A DNA stretch of 17,311 bases from Geminicoccaceae bacterium. GTDB taxonomy: Bacteria > Pseudomonadota > Alphaproteobacteria > Geminicoccales > Geminicoccaceae. Made by a program: the position numbers and the translations under genes. The DNA is taken from assembly GCA_030824835.1 (NCBI GenBank), contig JAPJRA010000017.1, positions 1 to 17,311 of the forward strand, written 5' to 3'. The notes beneath the pieces are model-generated. The model saw only the letters and a program-made list of their open reading frames with translations. It did not search any database and was not told where the DNA came from. This document shows positions 1-7,940 of the stretch, piece after piece (position 1 is the stretch's first letter; each line of letters begins with the position of its first letter).

Positions 1-27
1 GTGGCAATCTCCGCCACCTTCGTAACC

Positions 28-33
28 GGGAGG
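28..33 (+). promoter_or_regulatory. Ribosome binding site deciding the aminotransferase start
   Basis: GGGAGG lies nine bases before the ATG at 43. The GTG at base 1, also in frame, has no visible upstream sequence to judge, so this Shine-Dalgarno match favours the ATG at 43. Confidence 0.55.
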
Positions 34-42
34 CAGGACAAG

Positions 43-1209
43 ATGCAACTCGCCGCGGCAATGGGCCGGCTCGGCACCGAGAGTGCGTTCGAGGTGCTGG
101 CGCGCGCGACGCGCCTGCAGCAGGAAGGCCGCTCGATCATCAATCTCGGCATCGGCCAGCCCGACTTTCCAACCCCGCCTCACATCGTCGATGCGGCGAT
201 CAAGGCGCTGCGCGACGGACATCACGGCTACACGCCGGCCAACGGCATCCTGCCCCTACGCGAGGCCGTGGCCCAGGACATGGCGCTTCGCCGGGGGATC
301 GATGTTCATCCCGACCGCATCGTCGTCGTGCCCGGCGGCAAGGTCACCATGTTCATGGCCATCACCATGTTCGGTGAGCCCGGCGCGGAGATCATGTACC
401 CGGACCCGGGCTTTCCGATCTACCGCTCGCTGATCGAGTGGACCGGTGCCGTGGCGGTGCCGATGGCCCTGCAGGAGAGCCGTGGGTTCGCGTTCTCGGC
501 GGACGAGGTGCTCGCCCAGATCACGCCGCGCACGCGACTGATCATTGTCAACAGCCCGGCCAACCCAACCGGCGGCGTGGTGCCCAAGGCGGAGCTGGAC
601 CGCTTGGTGGCTGGGCTCGCCCGGTTCCCGGACGTGGCCGTTATGTCGGACGAGATCTATGCCCGGATGTGCTATGATGGCGCTCCGCACGCCTCGCTCA
701 CCGCCTACCCGGAGATCCAGGACCGGCTGATTTTGCTCGACGGCTGGTCCAAGACCTATGCGATGACTGGCTGGCGTCTGGGCTGGGGGGTATGGCCAGA
801 TGGTCTGGCCGAGCACGCCACCCGCCTAGCGATCAACACTCACTCCTGCGTCAACGCCTCGGCGCAGTGGGCCGGGATCGCCGCCCTGAACGGGCCCCAG
901 GAGGCAGCGGAACGCATGGTCGAGACTTTCGAGGCGCGTCGCGGGGTCATCGTCGCGGCGCTGAACGCCATCCCCGGATTCCGCTGCGTCACCCCCGGCG
1001 GTGCCTTCTATGCCTTTCCCAACATCGAAGGCACTGGCCGGTCGTCACGCGAGCTGCAGGAGGAGCTGCTGAACGAGGTCGGGGTTGCCATCATCAGCGG
1101 CACCAGCTTCGGCCGCTACGGCGAAGGCTTCGTGCGCTTTTCCTATGCCGCCTCGAGCGAGGCCCTCGAGGAGGCCTGCCAGCGCATCCGGCGCCGCCTC
1201 GAGCGTTGA
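43..1209 (+). CDS. PLP-dependent class I/II aminotransferase
   Basis: This is a cytoplasmic, pyridoxal-phosphate-dependent transaminase of the aspartate aminotransferase superfamily, about 388 residues from the ATG at 43, a normal length. In the numbering of the longer frame that opens with GTG at base 1, the visible motifs are the N-terminal GQPDFPTP (52-59), NSPANPTGG (184-192), SDEIY (216-220, cofactor-binding Asp and Tyr) and SKTYAMTGWRLG (250-261), whose Lys251 should form the Schiff base. FVRFSYA near the C terminus carries the carboxylate-binding Arg. I chose the ATG at 43 because GGGAGG precedes it by nine bases; the frame is open to the window edge, so a longer protein cannot be excluded. 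Substrate cannot be read from the sequence: aspartate, alanine or aromatic amino acids are all possible. The indolepyruvate oxidoreductase further along could consume arylpyruvates made here, but that link is speculative. Confidence 0.9.
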   Translation: MQLAAAMGRLGTESAFEVLARATRLQQEGRSIINLGIGQPDFPTPPHIVDAAIKALRDGHHGYTPANGILPLREAVAQDMALRRGIDVHPDRIVVVPGGKVTMFMAITMFGEPGAEIMYPDPGFPIYRSLIEWTGAVAVPMALQESRGFAFSADEVLAQITPRTRLIIVNSPANPTGGVVPKAELDRLVAGLARFPDVAVMSDEIYARMCYDGAPHASLTAYPEIQDRLILLDGWSKTYAMTGWRLGWGVWPDGLAEHATRLAINTHSCVNASAQWAGIAALNGPQEAAERMVETFEARRGVIVAALNAIPGFRCVTPGGAFYAFPNIEGTGRSSRELQEELLNEVGVAIISGTSFGRYGEGFVRFSYAASSEALEEACQRIRRRLER

Positions 1210-1289
1210 GCCGTCGGACGTCGGTCACGACGCTGTAACGCAGGGACCCTAAGTAGCGGCGCAGGTCATCATCGGCGCAAGGGGGATCC

Positions 1290-2231
1290 ATGCGCAGCGT
1301 CGTGATCCCTGCCCGCACCAATCTCCTCGTGGCGACCGGTCTCGCAGCCGGCAGCATGACCGTCCTCTTTCTGGTGCCGTGGCTGCTCGACCAGGGACAC
1401 GGTATCGTGACGTGGTCCCTGGTCCCCTTCGCGTTGGCGGCTATCCCCCACTGGGCGTTGGTACATGAGGCGGTGCATCGGCATCTCTGCCCGAATCCCG
1501 CGGGCAACGAGCGGCTCGGCCGACTTCTGGCCATCTTGTTCCTTGCCCCGTTCGACGCGCTGCGCTTCGGCCACCTGTCGCATCATGCGCTGAACGCGCG
1601 GGCCAGCGAGCGGCCCGAGATCTACGACCCATGCCGACACTCGCACCTGCGGGCGGCGATCGAGTTTTACGCGCGGTTGCTCGGCGGCCTCAACCTGGTC
1701 GAGATCGCGAGCGGTCCCATGAGCCTGCTGCCACGAAGCCTTCTCCGTCCGATGGTGCGGCGCCTGTTCTACGACGGCACGCCCGATGCCCACATGGCCG
1801 ACCGGGCGGAGCATGTCCTGCTGGCGCCAACTGCCTTGCGCCGCATCCGGCATGACGCCTTGGCGATCATGACCCTGCTCGGCGCCAGCTTCATCGCCTA
1901 CGGTGAGGACTGGCCCGTCCTGGTCACGGCTCTGCTCGGACGCGCCTTCGTCGTCTCGATCATGGACAATGCCCCGCATTATGGCGGGCCCCTGGGCCAG
2001 CCCGACCAGGGCTATGACATGCATCTGCCCAGGCTACTGGCCCGATTGATTCTCCACACCAACCTGCATGGCACGCACCATCGCCATCCCAATTTGCCCT
2101 GGTCCGCTCTGCCCGAGGCGTTCACGGCCGAACGCCGCGAGCACGAGGGCAGCTTTCTGCTGCGGCCCTGGCGGCAGCTGGGAGGCCCCGTGCCGATCAA
2201 TGCCGCGGAGCGGCGCTGGGAACCGACATGA
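1290..2231 (+). CDS. Membrane fatty acid desaturase family protein
   Basis: This is an integral-membrane di-iron enzyme of the fatty acid desaturase/hydroxylase superfamily, 313 residues. Three histidine boxes are visible: HEAVHRH (59-65), HLSHH (95-99) and HGTHH (260-264), with DNAPHYG (226-232) ahead of the third. Hydrophobic stretches at roughly 12-34, 40-58, 78-92 and 190-222 fit membrane hairpins. The ATG at 1290 follows AAGGGGG by four bases. It is the first gene of a coupled set: its TGA overlaps the ATG of the methyltransferase (ATGA). The superfamily inserts double bonds or hydroxyls into acyl chains, and some members act on carotenoids. The lipid-methyltransferase-like neighbour suggests an acyl lipid substrate, and the iron-sulfur gene two positions downstream could feed it electrons. 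Family assignment is firm; the substrate is unknown. Confidence 0.88.
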   Translation: MRSVVIPARTNLLVATGLAAGSMTVLFLVPWLLDQGHGIVTWSLVPFALAAIPHWALVHEAVHRHLCPNPAGNERLGRLLAILFLAPFDALRFGHLSHHALNARASERPEIYDPCRHSHLRAAIEFYARLLGGLNLVEIASGPMSLLPRSLLRPMVRRLFYDGTPDAHMADRAEHVLLAPTALRRIRHDALAIMTLLGASFIAYGEDWPVLVTALLGRAFVVSIMDNAPHYGGPLGQPDQGYDMHLPRLLARLILHTNLHGTHHRHPNLPWSALPEAFTAERREHEGSFLLRPWRQLGGPVPINAAERRWEPT

Positions 2232-2887
2232 ACCAAGCCTCCTTCCTTGACCAGGGTGTGGCCACGCACGTGCAGGCGACGCGGCGGACCTACGACCGGA
2301 TCGCGCCGCTCTATGACTGGCTCGACGGAATCTACGAGTGTACCTGGAAGCATCGGCTACGCGGGGAGCTGTTCCGCCATGCGCGCGGTCGCATCCTAGA
2401 CGCAGGTGTTGGCACCGGCTGCAACATGCCGTTCTACCCGGCCGAGAGCGAGGTGGTCGGTGTCGACATGAGCAGCCGCATGCTGGATCGAGCGAGAGAG
2501 CGCGCGCGTACCCTGGGGCGACCAGTCACCTTGCTGCCGATGAACCTGCTGGCGCTGGACTTTCCGGATGCCAGCTTCGACACGGTAACGGTCACGTTCG
2601 TTCTCCTCTGCCTGCCCGACGAGCTGCAGGCCCCGGCGCTTCGCGAACTGCGCAGGGTGCTGAAGCCCGGCGGCAGCATTCTGCTCCTCGACTACCGTCT
2701 ATCGCGGAAGCCCGGGCTGCGACTTTGGATGCGCTGTCTGTCACCATGGCTGAAGTGGGCCTTCGCCGGTCGCTTCGACCCCGCCACCGATCGGTACTTC
2801 GGAGAAGCCGGGCTCGCTTCTTCCCAGCGCATATCGTACATGGGCGACGGCGTGACGATGGCCATCCTGCAGCCGTCGGATAGTTGA
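2228..2887 (+). CDS. Class I SAM-dependent methyltransferase, PmtA/UbiE-like
   Basis: This is a Rossmann-fold SAM methyltransferase of 219 residues. Motif I is ILDAGVGTGCN (56-66), followed by MPFYP; the acidic residue binding the ribose is Asp80 in VVGVDMS; the post-motif RRVLKPGGSILLLDY spans 142-156. The N-terminal YDRIAPLYD (22-30) and the GVGTGxxxPxYP pattern resemble bacterial phosphatidylethanolamine N-methyltransferases of the PmtA type, and more loosely UbiE/COQ5. It overlaps the desaturase by four bases (ATGA), and its TGA overlaps the TTG start of the next gene, so the three are probably translationally coupled. The substrate might be a phospholipid head group or a product of the adjacent desaturase; neither is shown by the sequence. 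A generic small-molecule methyltransferase is the alternative. Confidence 0.85.
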   Translation: MNQASFLDQGVATHVQATRRTYDRIAPLYDWLDGIYECTWKHRLRGELFRHARGRILDAGVGTGCNMPFYPAESEVVGVDMSSRMLDRARERARTLGRPVTLLPMNLLALDFPDASFDTVTVTFVLLCLPDELQAPALRELRRVLKPGGSILLLDYRLSRKPGLRLWMRCLSPWLKWAFAGRFDPATDRYFGEAGLASSQRISYMGDGVTMAILQPSDS

Positions 2888-3552
2888 GCGGGGGGACATC
2901 CCTGGAACTCACGGCAAGGCTGACGGAGCTGGGTCTGGTGTTGCGTGGCGGATTCCATCCGCTGCCCGAGGACGACGTTCCGGCGTTGCCTGATGGCACA
3001 ACAACTGCAACCCTTCTCATGGTGGGCAGCGTCGGGCCGATGTTCTGGGAACAGGTGCGGCAGGCGCCGGAGGCCGCAGGGCCGGATCCGATCAACTGCT
3101 GGACGGAAAGGGTACTGGGGGGCTTGGCCGACGCCGTGCTGTTTCCCTTCGGCGGCCCGTCCTACCACCCTTTCCAGCGTTGGGCCCGGCGGGCCGATCC
3201 CGAGCTGGCTACCTCGCCGCTGGGCATCCTCATCCATCCCGAGTTCGGCCTGTGGCATGCGCTGCGTGCGGCCTTGCAGTTCCGCAAGCGTCTGGAACTG
3301 CCCGCAGCGACCGGGCGGCCGAGTCCTTGTGCCAGCTGCGTCGACAGGCCGTGCCTCAACACCTGCCCGGTCGATGCGTTCGGCGCACACGGCTACGCAG
3401 TAGCGACCTGCCGGACCTATCTCGGAACGTTGTCCGGCCAGCCGTGCATGATTCAGGGCTGCCAGGCCCGCCTCGCCTGCCCGATCGGTAAAGCCTACCG
3501 ACACAGGGGCAGCCAGGCACAGCATCACATGCGCGCCTTCGCCCGCGGTTGA
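2884..3552 (+). CDS. Iron-sulfur protein with CblC/QueG-like N-terminal region
   Basis: The protein has 222 residues if it starts at TTG 2884, which overlaps the methyltransferase stop (TTGA). A GTG at 2938 is an alternative; neither has a strong Shine-Dalgarno. The C-terminal third has eight cysteines: C149-x2-C152-x4-C157-x3-C161-Pro, then C176, C188, C193 and C199-Pro. This is enough for one or two 4Fe-4S clusters of ferredoxin type. The N-terminal 140 residues are not ferredoxin-like. They contain DPINCW (68-73), FPFGGP (87-92) and IHPEFGLWHALRAALQF (117-133), which from memory resemble the DPxDxC and IHPRFGGWxAxRG patterns of the MMACHC/CblC cobalamin-processing fold, related to the N-terminal half of epoxyqueuosine reductase QueG. 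I therefore read it as a possible corrinoid-binding redox protein; a plain electron-transfer ferredoxin is the alternative. It is last in the trio with the desaturase and methyltransferase. Confidence 0.75.
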   Translation: MSGGTSLELTARLTELGLVLRGGFHPLPEDDVPALPDGTTTATLLMVGSVGPMFWEQVRQAPEAAGPDPINCWTERVLGGLADAVLFPFGGPSYHPFQRWARRADPELATSPLGILIHPEFGLWHALRAALQFRKRLELPAATGRPSPCASCVDRPCLNTCPVDAFGAHGYAVATCRTYLGTLSGQPCMIQGCQARLACPIGKAYRHRGSQAQHHMRAFARG

Positions 3553-3553
3553 G

Positions 3554-6500
3554 CTATTCCGCTGCCTGAAGCAGAAGGCCCCGGCCGCGAAAGCGCTCGA
3601 GCAGCTCGACTTCCCTGGTCTTGGCGCGCTCCGCGTTCCTTTCCTTGACATGGCCGAAGCCACGGATTTCCTGCGGCAACGCTGCCAGCTCGACGGCTAG
3701 GCCATGATTGTCGTGGCCAAGCCGCTGCAGGATCTCGTCGAGCACAGCCTCATATTCGCGCAGCAGCAGGCGCTCCCGCTTGCGTTCTGCGGTGTACCCG
3801 AAAACGTCGAAAGTCGACCCGCGGAGCCGTTTGAGACGGGCCAGTAGGCGGAATGCCCGGAACATCCACGGGCCGTAGCGGCGCTTCTTGAGATGGCCGG
3901 TCCTGGCGTCCCGGTCGGCGAGCAGAGGCGGCGCCAGATGGACCTCCAGGCTGTCCCAACGCTCGAATTCGGCGCCGAGCTGCTGCAGGAACGCGCCGTC
4001 GGTCCAGAGGCGGGCCACCTCGTATTCGTCCTTGATCGCCATCAGCTTGAAGAGGTTACGCGCGACGGCCTCGGCGAGCCCGGTTCGACCCGCCGCCTGT
4101 CGGGTCTCGACCGTGCGAACCCGCGCCACGATCTCGCGATAGCGGCGTGCGTAGGCTTCGTCCTGATAGGCCGTGAGGAATGCGGCGCGGTGGTCGATCA
4201 TATCGTCCAAGGTCCGCGGCGCCGGCTGCGTCGCACCTCCGGCGATCGCCTCGACGGCGGCGAGGTCGTGGGCGGCCCGACGGCCCCAGAGGAATGCCTG
4301 TCGGTTGAATGCCACCTGTACGCCGTTGACCTCGATCGCCCGCTCGATCGCCTCGCGGCCGAGCGGAATGAACCCCTTCTGCCAAGCGAAGCCGACTAGA
4401 AACAGGTTGGCGCCTATGGCGTCGCCGACCAGACGCGTGGCGAGCCTCCCGGCATCGACGAACGTCACCGGACCGGCGGCCTGTTCGATCGCCTGCCGCA
4501 TCCGATCGGCCGGAAAGGCCAGGTCCGGGGCGCGGGTGAAATCACCGGTGGTACTGGAATCGCGGTTGACGATCGCCGCCGTGACGCCCTGGCACATGGT
4601 CGGGACGGCCTGCGGGCCGGCCGTCACCACGAGGTCGCAGCCGAGCACCAAGCGGGCGGCGCCGTTGGCCACCCGCGGCGACCCGATCTCGTCCTGGGTC
4701 GGGGCGAGCTTCAGGTGAGTGAGCACGGCGCCGCCCTTCTGCGCCATGCCCAGCATGTCGAGGCCAGCGACACCCTTGCCCTCCAGATGCGCCGCCATGC
4801 CGAGCAGCGCCGCGATCGTGATCACGCCGGTGCCGCCGACACCGGTGATGACGATGCCGTAGGGGCCGTCGAGCATGGGCCGCTCGGGCTCGGACAGGAC
4901 CGGGAACGGCGTGTCGCCTGCCACCTTCATCTTGCGCAAAGTACCGCCCTTGACGGTGACGAAGCTCGGGCAGAAGCCTTTGAGACAAGAGAAATCCTTG
5001 TTACAGGCCGACTGGTCGATGCGGCGCTTGCGGCCGAACTCGGTCTCCTGCGGCTGGATCGCCACGCAGTTGCTGGCCATGCCGCAGTCGCCGCAGCCCT
5101 CGCAGACCAGCACGTTGATCACGACCCGCTCGTTGGGGTCGGGAAAGCTGCCGCGCTTGCGGCGACGACGCTTCTCCGCGGCACAGGTCTGATCGTAGAC
5201 CAGGGCCGACACGCCCGGGACCTCGCGCAGGCGGCGCTGCACGGCGTCGAGCTCGTCACGGTGGTGGACGCTCACACCTGCGGCAAAGCCCGTGGCCAGC
5301 GGGTATTTGTCCGGCTCATCGGTAACGACCGCGATCTCCTTCACACCCTCGGCTTCGAGCAGGCGCGTGATGGCCGGCACGGTCAGGTTGCCGGTCTCCA
5401 TCTTCTGGCCGCCGGTCATGGCCACTGCGTCGTTGTAGAGGATCTTGAAGGTGATGTTGGCGCCCGAGGCTACGGCCGCGCGCACCGCCAGCGAGCCCGA
5501 ATGGTAGAAGGTGCCGTCGCCGACGTTCTGGAAGATATGCGGCCGGGTGCCGAACGGTGCCTCGCCCAACCAGGATGCTCCCTCGCCGCCCATCTGCGTG
5601 AAGCGACGAGTGTCGCGGTCCATCCACTGGACCATGAAATGGCAGCCGATGCCGGCCAGGGCCTTGGAGCCCTCGGGAACGTGGGTCGAGCTGCTGTGCG
5701 GGCAGCCCGGACAGAAATAGGGCAGCCGCAGCATGGCCGGGGTAAAGCCCGCAGCCGACCGCTCGGCCCGCTGCAGGGCCTCCAGCCGCTCGCGCAGCGC
5801 CGCATCCTCGCCCAACCGTAGCAACCGCTCAGCGATGGCGATGGCGATCTGGTTGGCGGAAAGGTTGCCATGGCTCGGCAGGAGCGGTGCCCCCGCCTGG
5901 TCCTCCTTGCCCTCGATCACCGGCCGCTCCGGCAGATGATAGAGTAGCTCCTTGGCCTGACCCTCGATCAGGCCGCGCTTCTCCTCGACCACCAGCACGC
6001 GCTCCAGACCGGCCACGGCCTGCCGCAATGCCAGGGGCTCCAGCGGCCAGGTCATGCCGACCTTGTAGACGCGGAGCCCGAGCTCTCGGGCGCGCGCCTC
6101 GTCGATCCCCAGATCGTCGAGCGCGGCGATCACGTCCTGCCAGGACTTGCCGGTGGTGATCACACCAAGCCTCGCATCCACGCCACCCAGCACTACGCGG
6201 TCGAGCCGGTTCGCACGGGCGAAGGCACGGGCCGCGTCCAGCTTGTGGGTATGGACCCGCCGCTCCTGCGCCAGGGCCATCCGCTGCCCTAGACCATTGT
6301 CCGGCCAGCGCACGTTCAGCCCATCGGGCGGCGGCGTATAATCGGTGGGCAGCATGATCGCCGGGCGCACCGGGTCCACCGGAATCGACGCCGTGCTCTC
6401 GACCGTGTCGTGCACGCATTTGAGGGCGACCCAGCTGCCCGTGAAGCGGGACATGGCAATGCCGAGGAGGCCGTATTCCAGGATCTCCTGGACGCCAGCG

Positions 6501-7021
6501 GGGTTGAGCACCGGCACCAGCGCGTCGACCATCGCATATTCGCTCTGATGCGCGGTCGTGCTCGATTCACAGATGTGGTCGTCGCCAAGCAGCATGAGCA
6601 CGCCACCATGCTCGGCCGTGCCGAACAGGTTGCCGTGGCGGATCGCATCGCCCGAGCGGTCGACGCCCGGACCCTTGGCGTACCAGATCGCGAACACGCC
6701 GTCGTAACGGCTCTCGCCGTCGAGCCCCACCTGCTGGGTGCCGGCACAGGCCGTGGCGGCGAGATCCTCGTTCACGCCCGGGCGATGGACGATATGGTGA
6801 GCGTCGAGTTCGGCTCGGGCGCGCTCGAGCTGCTGGTCGTACGTGCCCAACGGCGAGCCACGGTAGCCGGTGATGAAGCCTGCCGTGTTCAGACCCACGG
6901 CTTGGTCGCGCTGCCGCTGCATGAGCGGCAGTCGAACCAGAGCCTGGATGCCGGTGACGAAAATCCGCCCCTCGGTGCGGGTATATTTATCGTCCAGACC
7001 GACCTCTAGAAGCTGCGTCAC
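3554..7021 (-). CDS. Indolepyruvate ferredoxin oxidoreductase, fused alpha-beta type
   Basis: This is a cytoplasmic 2-oxoacid:acceptor oxidoreductase of 1155 residues, which decarboxylates arylpyruvates (or similar 2-oxoacids) to acyl-CoA with TPP and iron-sulfur clusters. Order: pyrimidine-binding N-terminal domain (about 20-230); transketolase C-like segment (270-400); TPP-binding domain with FCPGCPHSS (437-444), GDGTF (501-505) and NDAVAMTGGQ (530-539); a cysteine-rich insert with C640, C643, C646, C652, C673, C679 and C684; the gamma-type domain starting GIVITGVGGTGV (722-733); and a long C-terminal region as in other alphaproteobacterial fused forms. The start is GTG at 7021, with GAGGG six bases upstream. 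It is downstream of the SDR gene (68-base gap), so may be cotranscribed. Its stop is one base from the stop of the convergent iron-sulfur gene. A role in aromatic amino acid breakdown is likely from family knowledge. Confidence 0.92.
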   Translation of the reverse strand: MTQLLEVGLDDKYTRTEGRIFVTGIQALVRLPLMQRQRDQAVGLNTAGFITGYRGSPLGTYDQQLERARAELDAHHIVHRPGVNEDLAATACAGTQQVGLDGESRYDGVFAIWYAKGPGVDRSGDAIRHGNLFGTAEHGGVLMLLGDDHICESSTTAHQSEYAMVDALVPVLNPAGVQEILEYGLLGIAMSRFTGSWVALKCVHDTVESTASIPVDPVRPAIMLPTDYTPPPDGLNVRWPDNGLGQRMALAQERRVHTHKLDAARAFARANRLDRVVLGGVDARLGVITTGKSWQDVIAALDDLGIDEARARELGLRVYKVGMTWPLEPLALRQAVAGLERVLVVEEKRGLIEGQAKELLYHLPERPVIEGKEDQAGAPLLPSHGNLSANQIAIAIAERLLRLGEDAALRERLEALQRAERSAAGFTPAMLRLPYFCPGCPHSSSTHVPEGSKALAGIGCHFMVQWMDRDTRRFTQMGGEGASWLGEAPFGTRPHIFQNVGDGTFYHSGSLAVRAAVASGANITFKILYNDAVAMTGGQKMETGNLTVPAITRLLEAEGVKEIAVVTDEPDKYPLATGFAAGVSVHHRDELDAVQRRLREVPGVSALVYDQTCAAEKRRRRKRGSFPDPNERVVINVLVCEGCGDCGMASNCVAIQPQETEFGRKRRIDQSACNKDFSCLKGFCPSFVTVKGGTLRKMKVAGDTPFPVLSEPERPMLDGPYGIVITGVGGTGVITIAALLGMAAHLEGKGVAGLDMLGMAQKGGAVLTHLKLAPTQDEIGSPRVANGAARLVLGCDLVVTAGPQAVPTMCQGVTAAIVNRDSSTTGDFTRAPDLAFPADRMRQAIEQAAGPVTFVDAGRLATRLVGDAIGANLFLVGFAWQKGFIPLGREAIERAIEVNGVQVAFNRQAFLWGRRAAHDLAAVEAIAGGATQPAPRTLDDMIDHRAAFLTAYQDEAYARRYREIVARVRTVETRQAAGRTGLAEAVARNLFKLMAIKDEYEVARLWTDGAFLQQLGAEFERWDSLEVHLAPPLLADRDARTGHLKKRRYGPWMFRAFRLLARLKRLRGSTFDVFGYTAERKRERLLLREYEAVLDEILQRLGHDNHGLAVELAALPQEIRGFGHVKERNAERAKTREVELLERFRGRGLLLQAAE

Positions 7022-7027
7022 CGGCCA

Positions 7028-7032
7028 CCCTC
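7028..7032 (-). promoter_or_regulatory. Ribosome binding site for the GTG-started oxidoreductase
   Basis: On the minus strand GAGGG lies six bases upstream of the GTG at 7021. This supports the GTG over internal ATG codons as the true start. Confidence 0.55.
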
Positions 7033-7089
7033 ACTGTTTCGTTGCCTGCAGGCTAGCACGGGTGTCGCCGTGGGCAACGAGAGCCGCGC

Positions 7090-7884
7090 TCAAAGAATAG
7101 AGCGCAGCAACCCACCGTCGACACGCAATGCCGCCCCGTTGGTGCCGGATGCCAGCGGACTGGCGACGAACGCCACCAGCGACGCGATCTCGGCCGTCGT
7201 CTCGAAGCGCTGGAGCAGTGAGCTCGGCCGGGCCGTCTTGAAGAACTCGCGCTCCATCGCTTCGAGCGTGATCCCCTGCGCCTTGGCCATGTCCTCGATG
7301 AACTTCTCCACCCCTTCCGAGCGCGTCGGGCCGGGGAGAACGGAGTTAACCGTCACCGCGGTTCCGATGGTCGTCTCGGCTAAGCCACGGGCAAGAGCCA
7401 CCTGCATCGTCTTGGTGACACCGTAATGGATCATCTCGACCGGGATGTTGACCGCGGACTCCGAGGCGATGAAGACGATGCGGCCCCAACCTCGCGCTTT
7501 CATGCGCGGCAGGTGATGGCGCGACAGGCGCACCCCGCTCATGAAGTTGACGTCGATCATCCGCGCCCATTCGGCGTCCGTGATCTCCTCGAACGGCCGT
7601 GGCTCAAAAATGCCCAGATTGTTGACCAGGATCTCGACGTCGGGGTAGCGCCGCAGCGCCTCGTCCAACCCTTCGGGCGTTCCGAGATCCGCGGGCAGCG
7701 GTTCCAGGGTCGTGCCGGCATGCGTCGCCCGAATGATGGCCATCGCTTCTTCCACGCGGATGCCGCTGCGGCCGTTGACGATGACGGTCGCACCTTCACC
7801 GGCCAGGGTCTGCGCGATCGCAAGGCCAATGCCGGCCGTCGAGCCGGTGACCAAGGCGCGCTTGCCGGATAGTTGCAGGTCCAT
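7090..7884 (-). CDS. Short-chain dehydrogenase/reductase (SDR)
   Basis: This is a classical NAD(P)-dependent SDR of 264 residues, the usual length. TGSTAGIG (13-20) binds the nucleotide, NNLG (88-91) supports the central sheet, and the catalytic set is Ser141, Tyr154 and Lys158 (YGVTK). VDGG near the C terminus is a common SDR ending. The frame is open to 7986, but the extra 34 residues would run into the end of the ABC transporter gene and look unlike SDR sequence; the ATG at 7884 is preceded by GAGGAGG at six bases, so I start there. It lies 56 bases after the ABC gene and 68 before the oxidoreductase on the same strand. The carbonyl or alcohol substrate cannot be inferred; 3-oxoacyl reductase-like and sugar-dehydrogenase-like members share these motifs. 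Confidence 0.9.
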   Translation of the reverse strand: MDLQLSGKRALVTGSTAGIGLAIAQTLAGEGATVIVNGRSGIRVEEAMAIIRATHAGTTLEPLPADLGTPEGLDEALRRYPDVEILVNNLGIFEPRPFEEITDAEWARMIDVNFMSGVRLSRHHLPRMKARGWGRIVFIASESAVNIPVEMIHYGVTKTMQVALARGLAETTIGTAVTVNSVLPGPTRSEGVEKFIEDMAKAQGITLEAMEREFFKTARPSSLLQRFETTAEIASLVAFVASPLASGTNGAALRVDGGLLRSIL

Positions 7885-7890
7885 GGCGTT

Positions 7891-7897
7891 CCTCCTC
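7891..7897 (-). promoter_or_regulatory. Strong ribosome binding site fixing the SDR start
   Basis: On the minus strand GAGGAGG sits six bases before the ATG at 7884. It rules against the longer frame that begins at 7986. Confidence 0.7.
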
Positions 7898-7940
7898 TGC
7901 TGCGGGCCCCATGTGGTCATCAAATGGACGGCTGCCCAGG

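Noticed and set aside
256..816. 186-residue frame on the minus strand
   Set aside because: It is antisense to the aminotransferase, rich in Arg/His/Gly, and lacks any domain; typical of high-GC shadow frames.
4715..5821. 368-residue plus-strand frame
   Set aside because: It lies entirely antisense to the indolepyruvate oxidoreductase, whose motifs are unmistakable; composition is His/Ala/Arg-rich with no motif.
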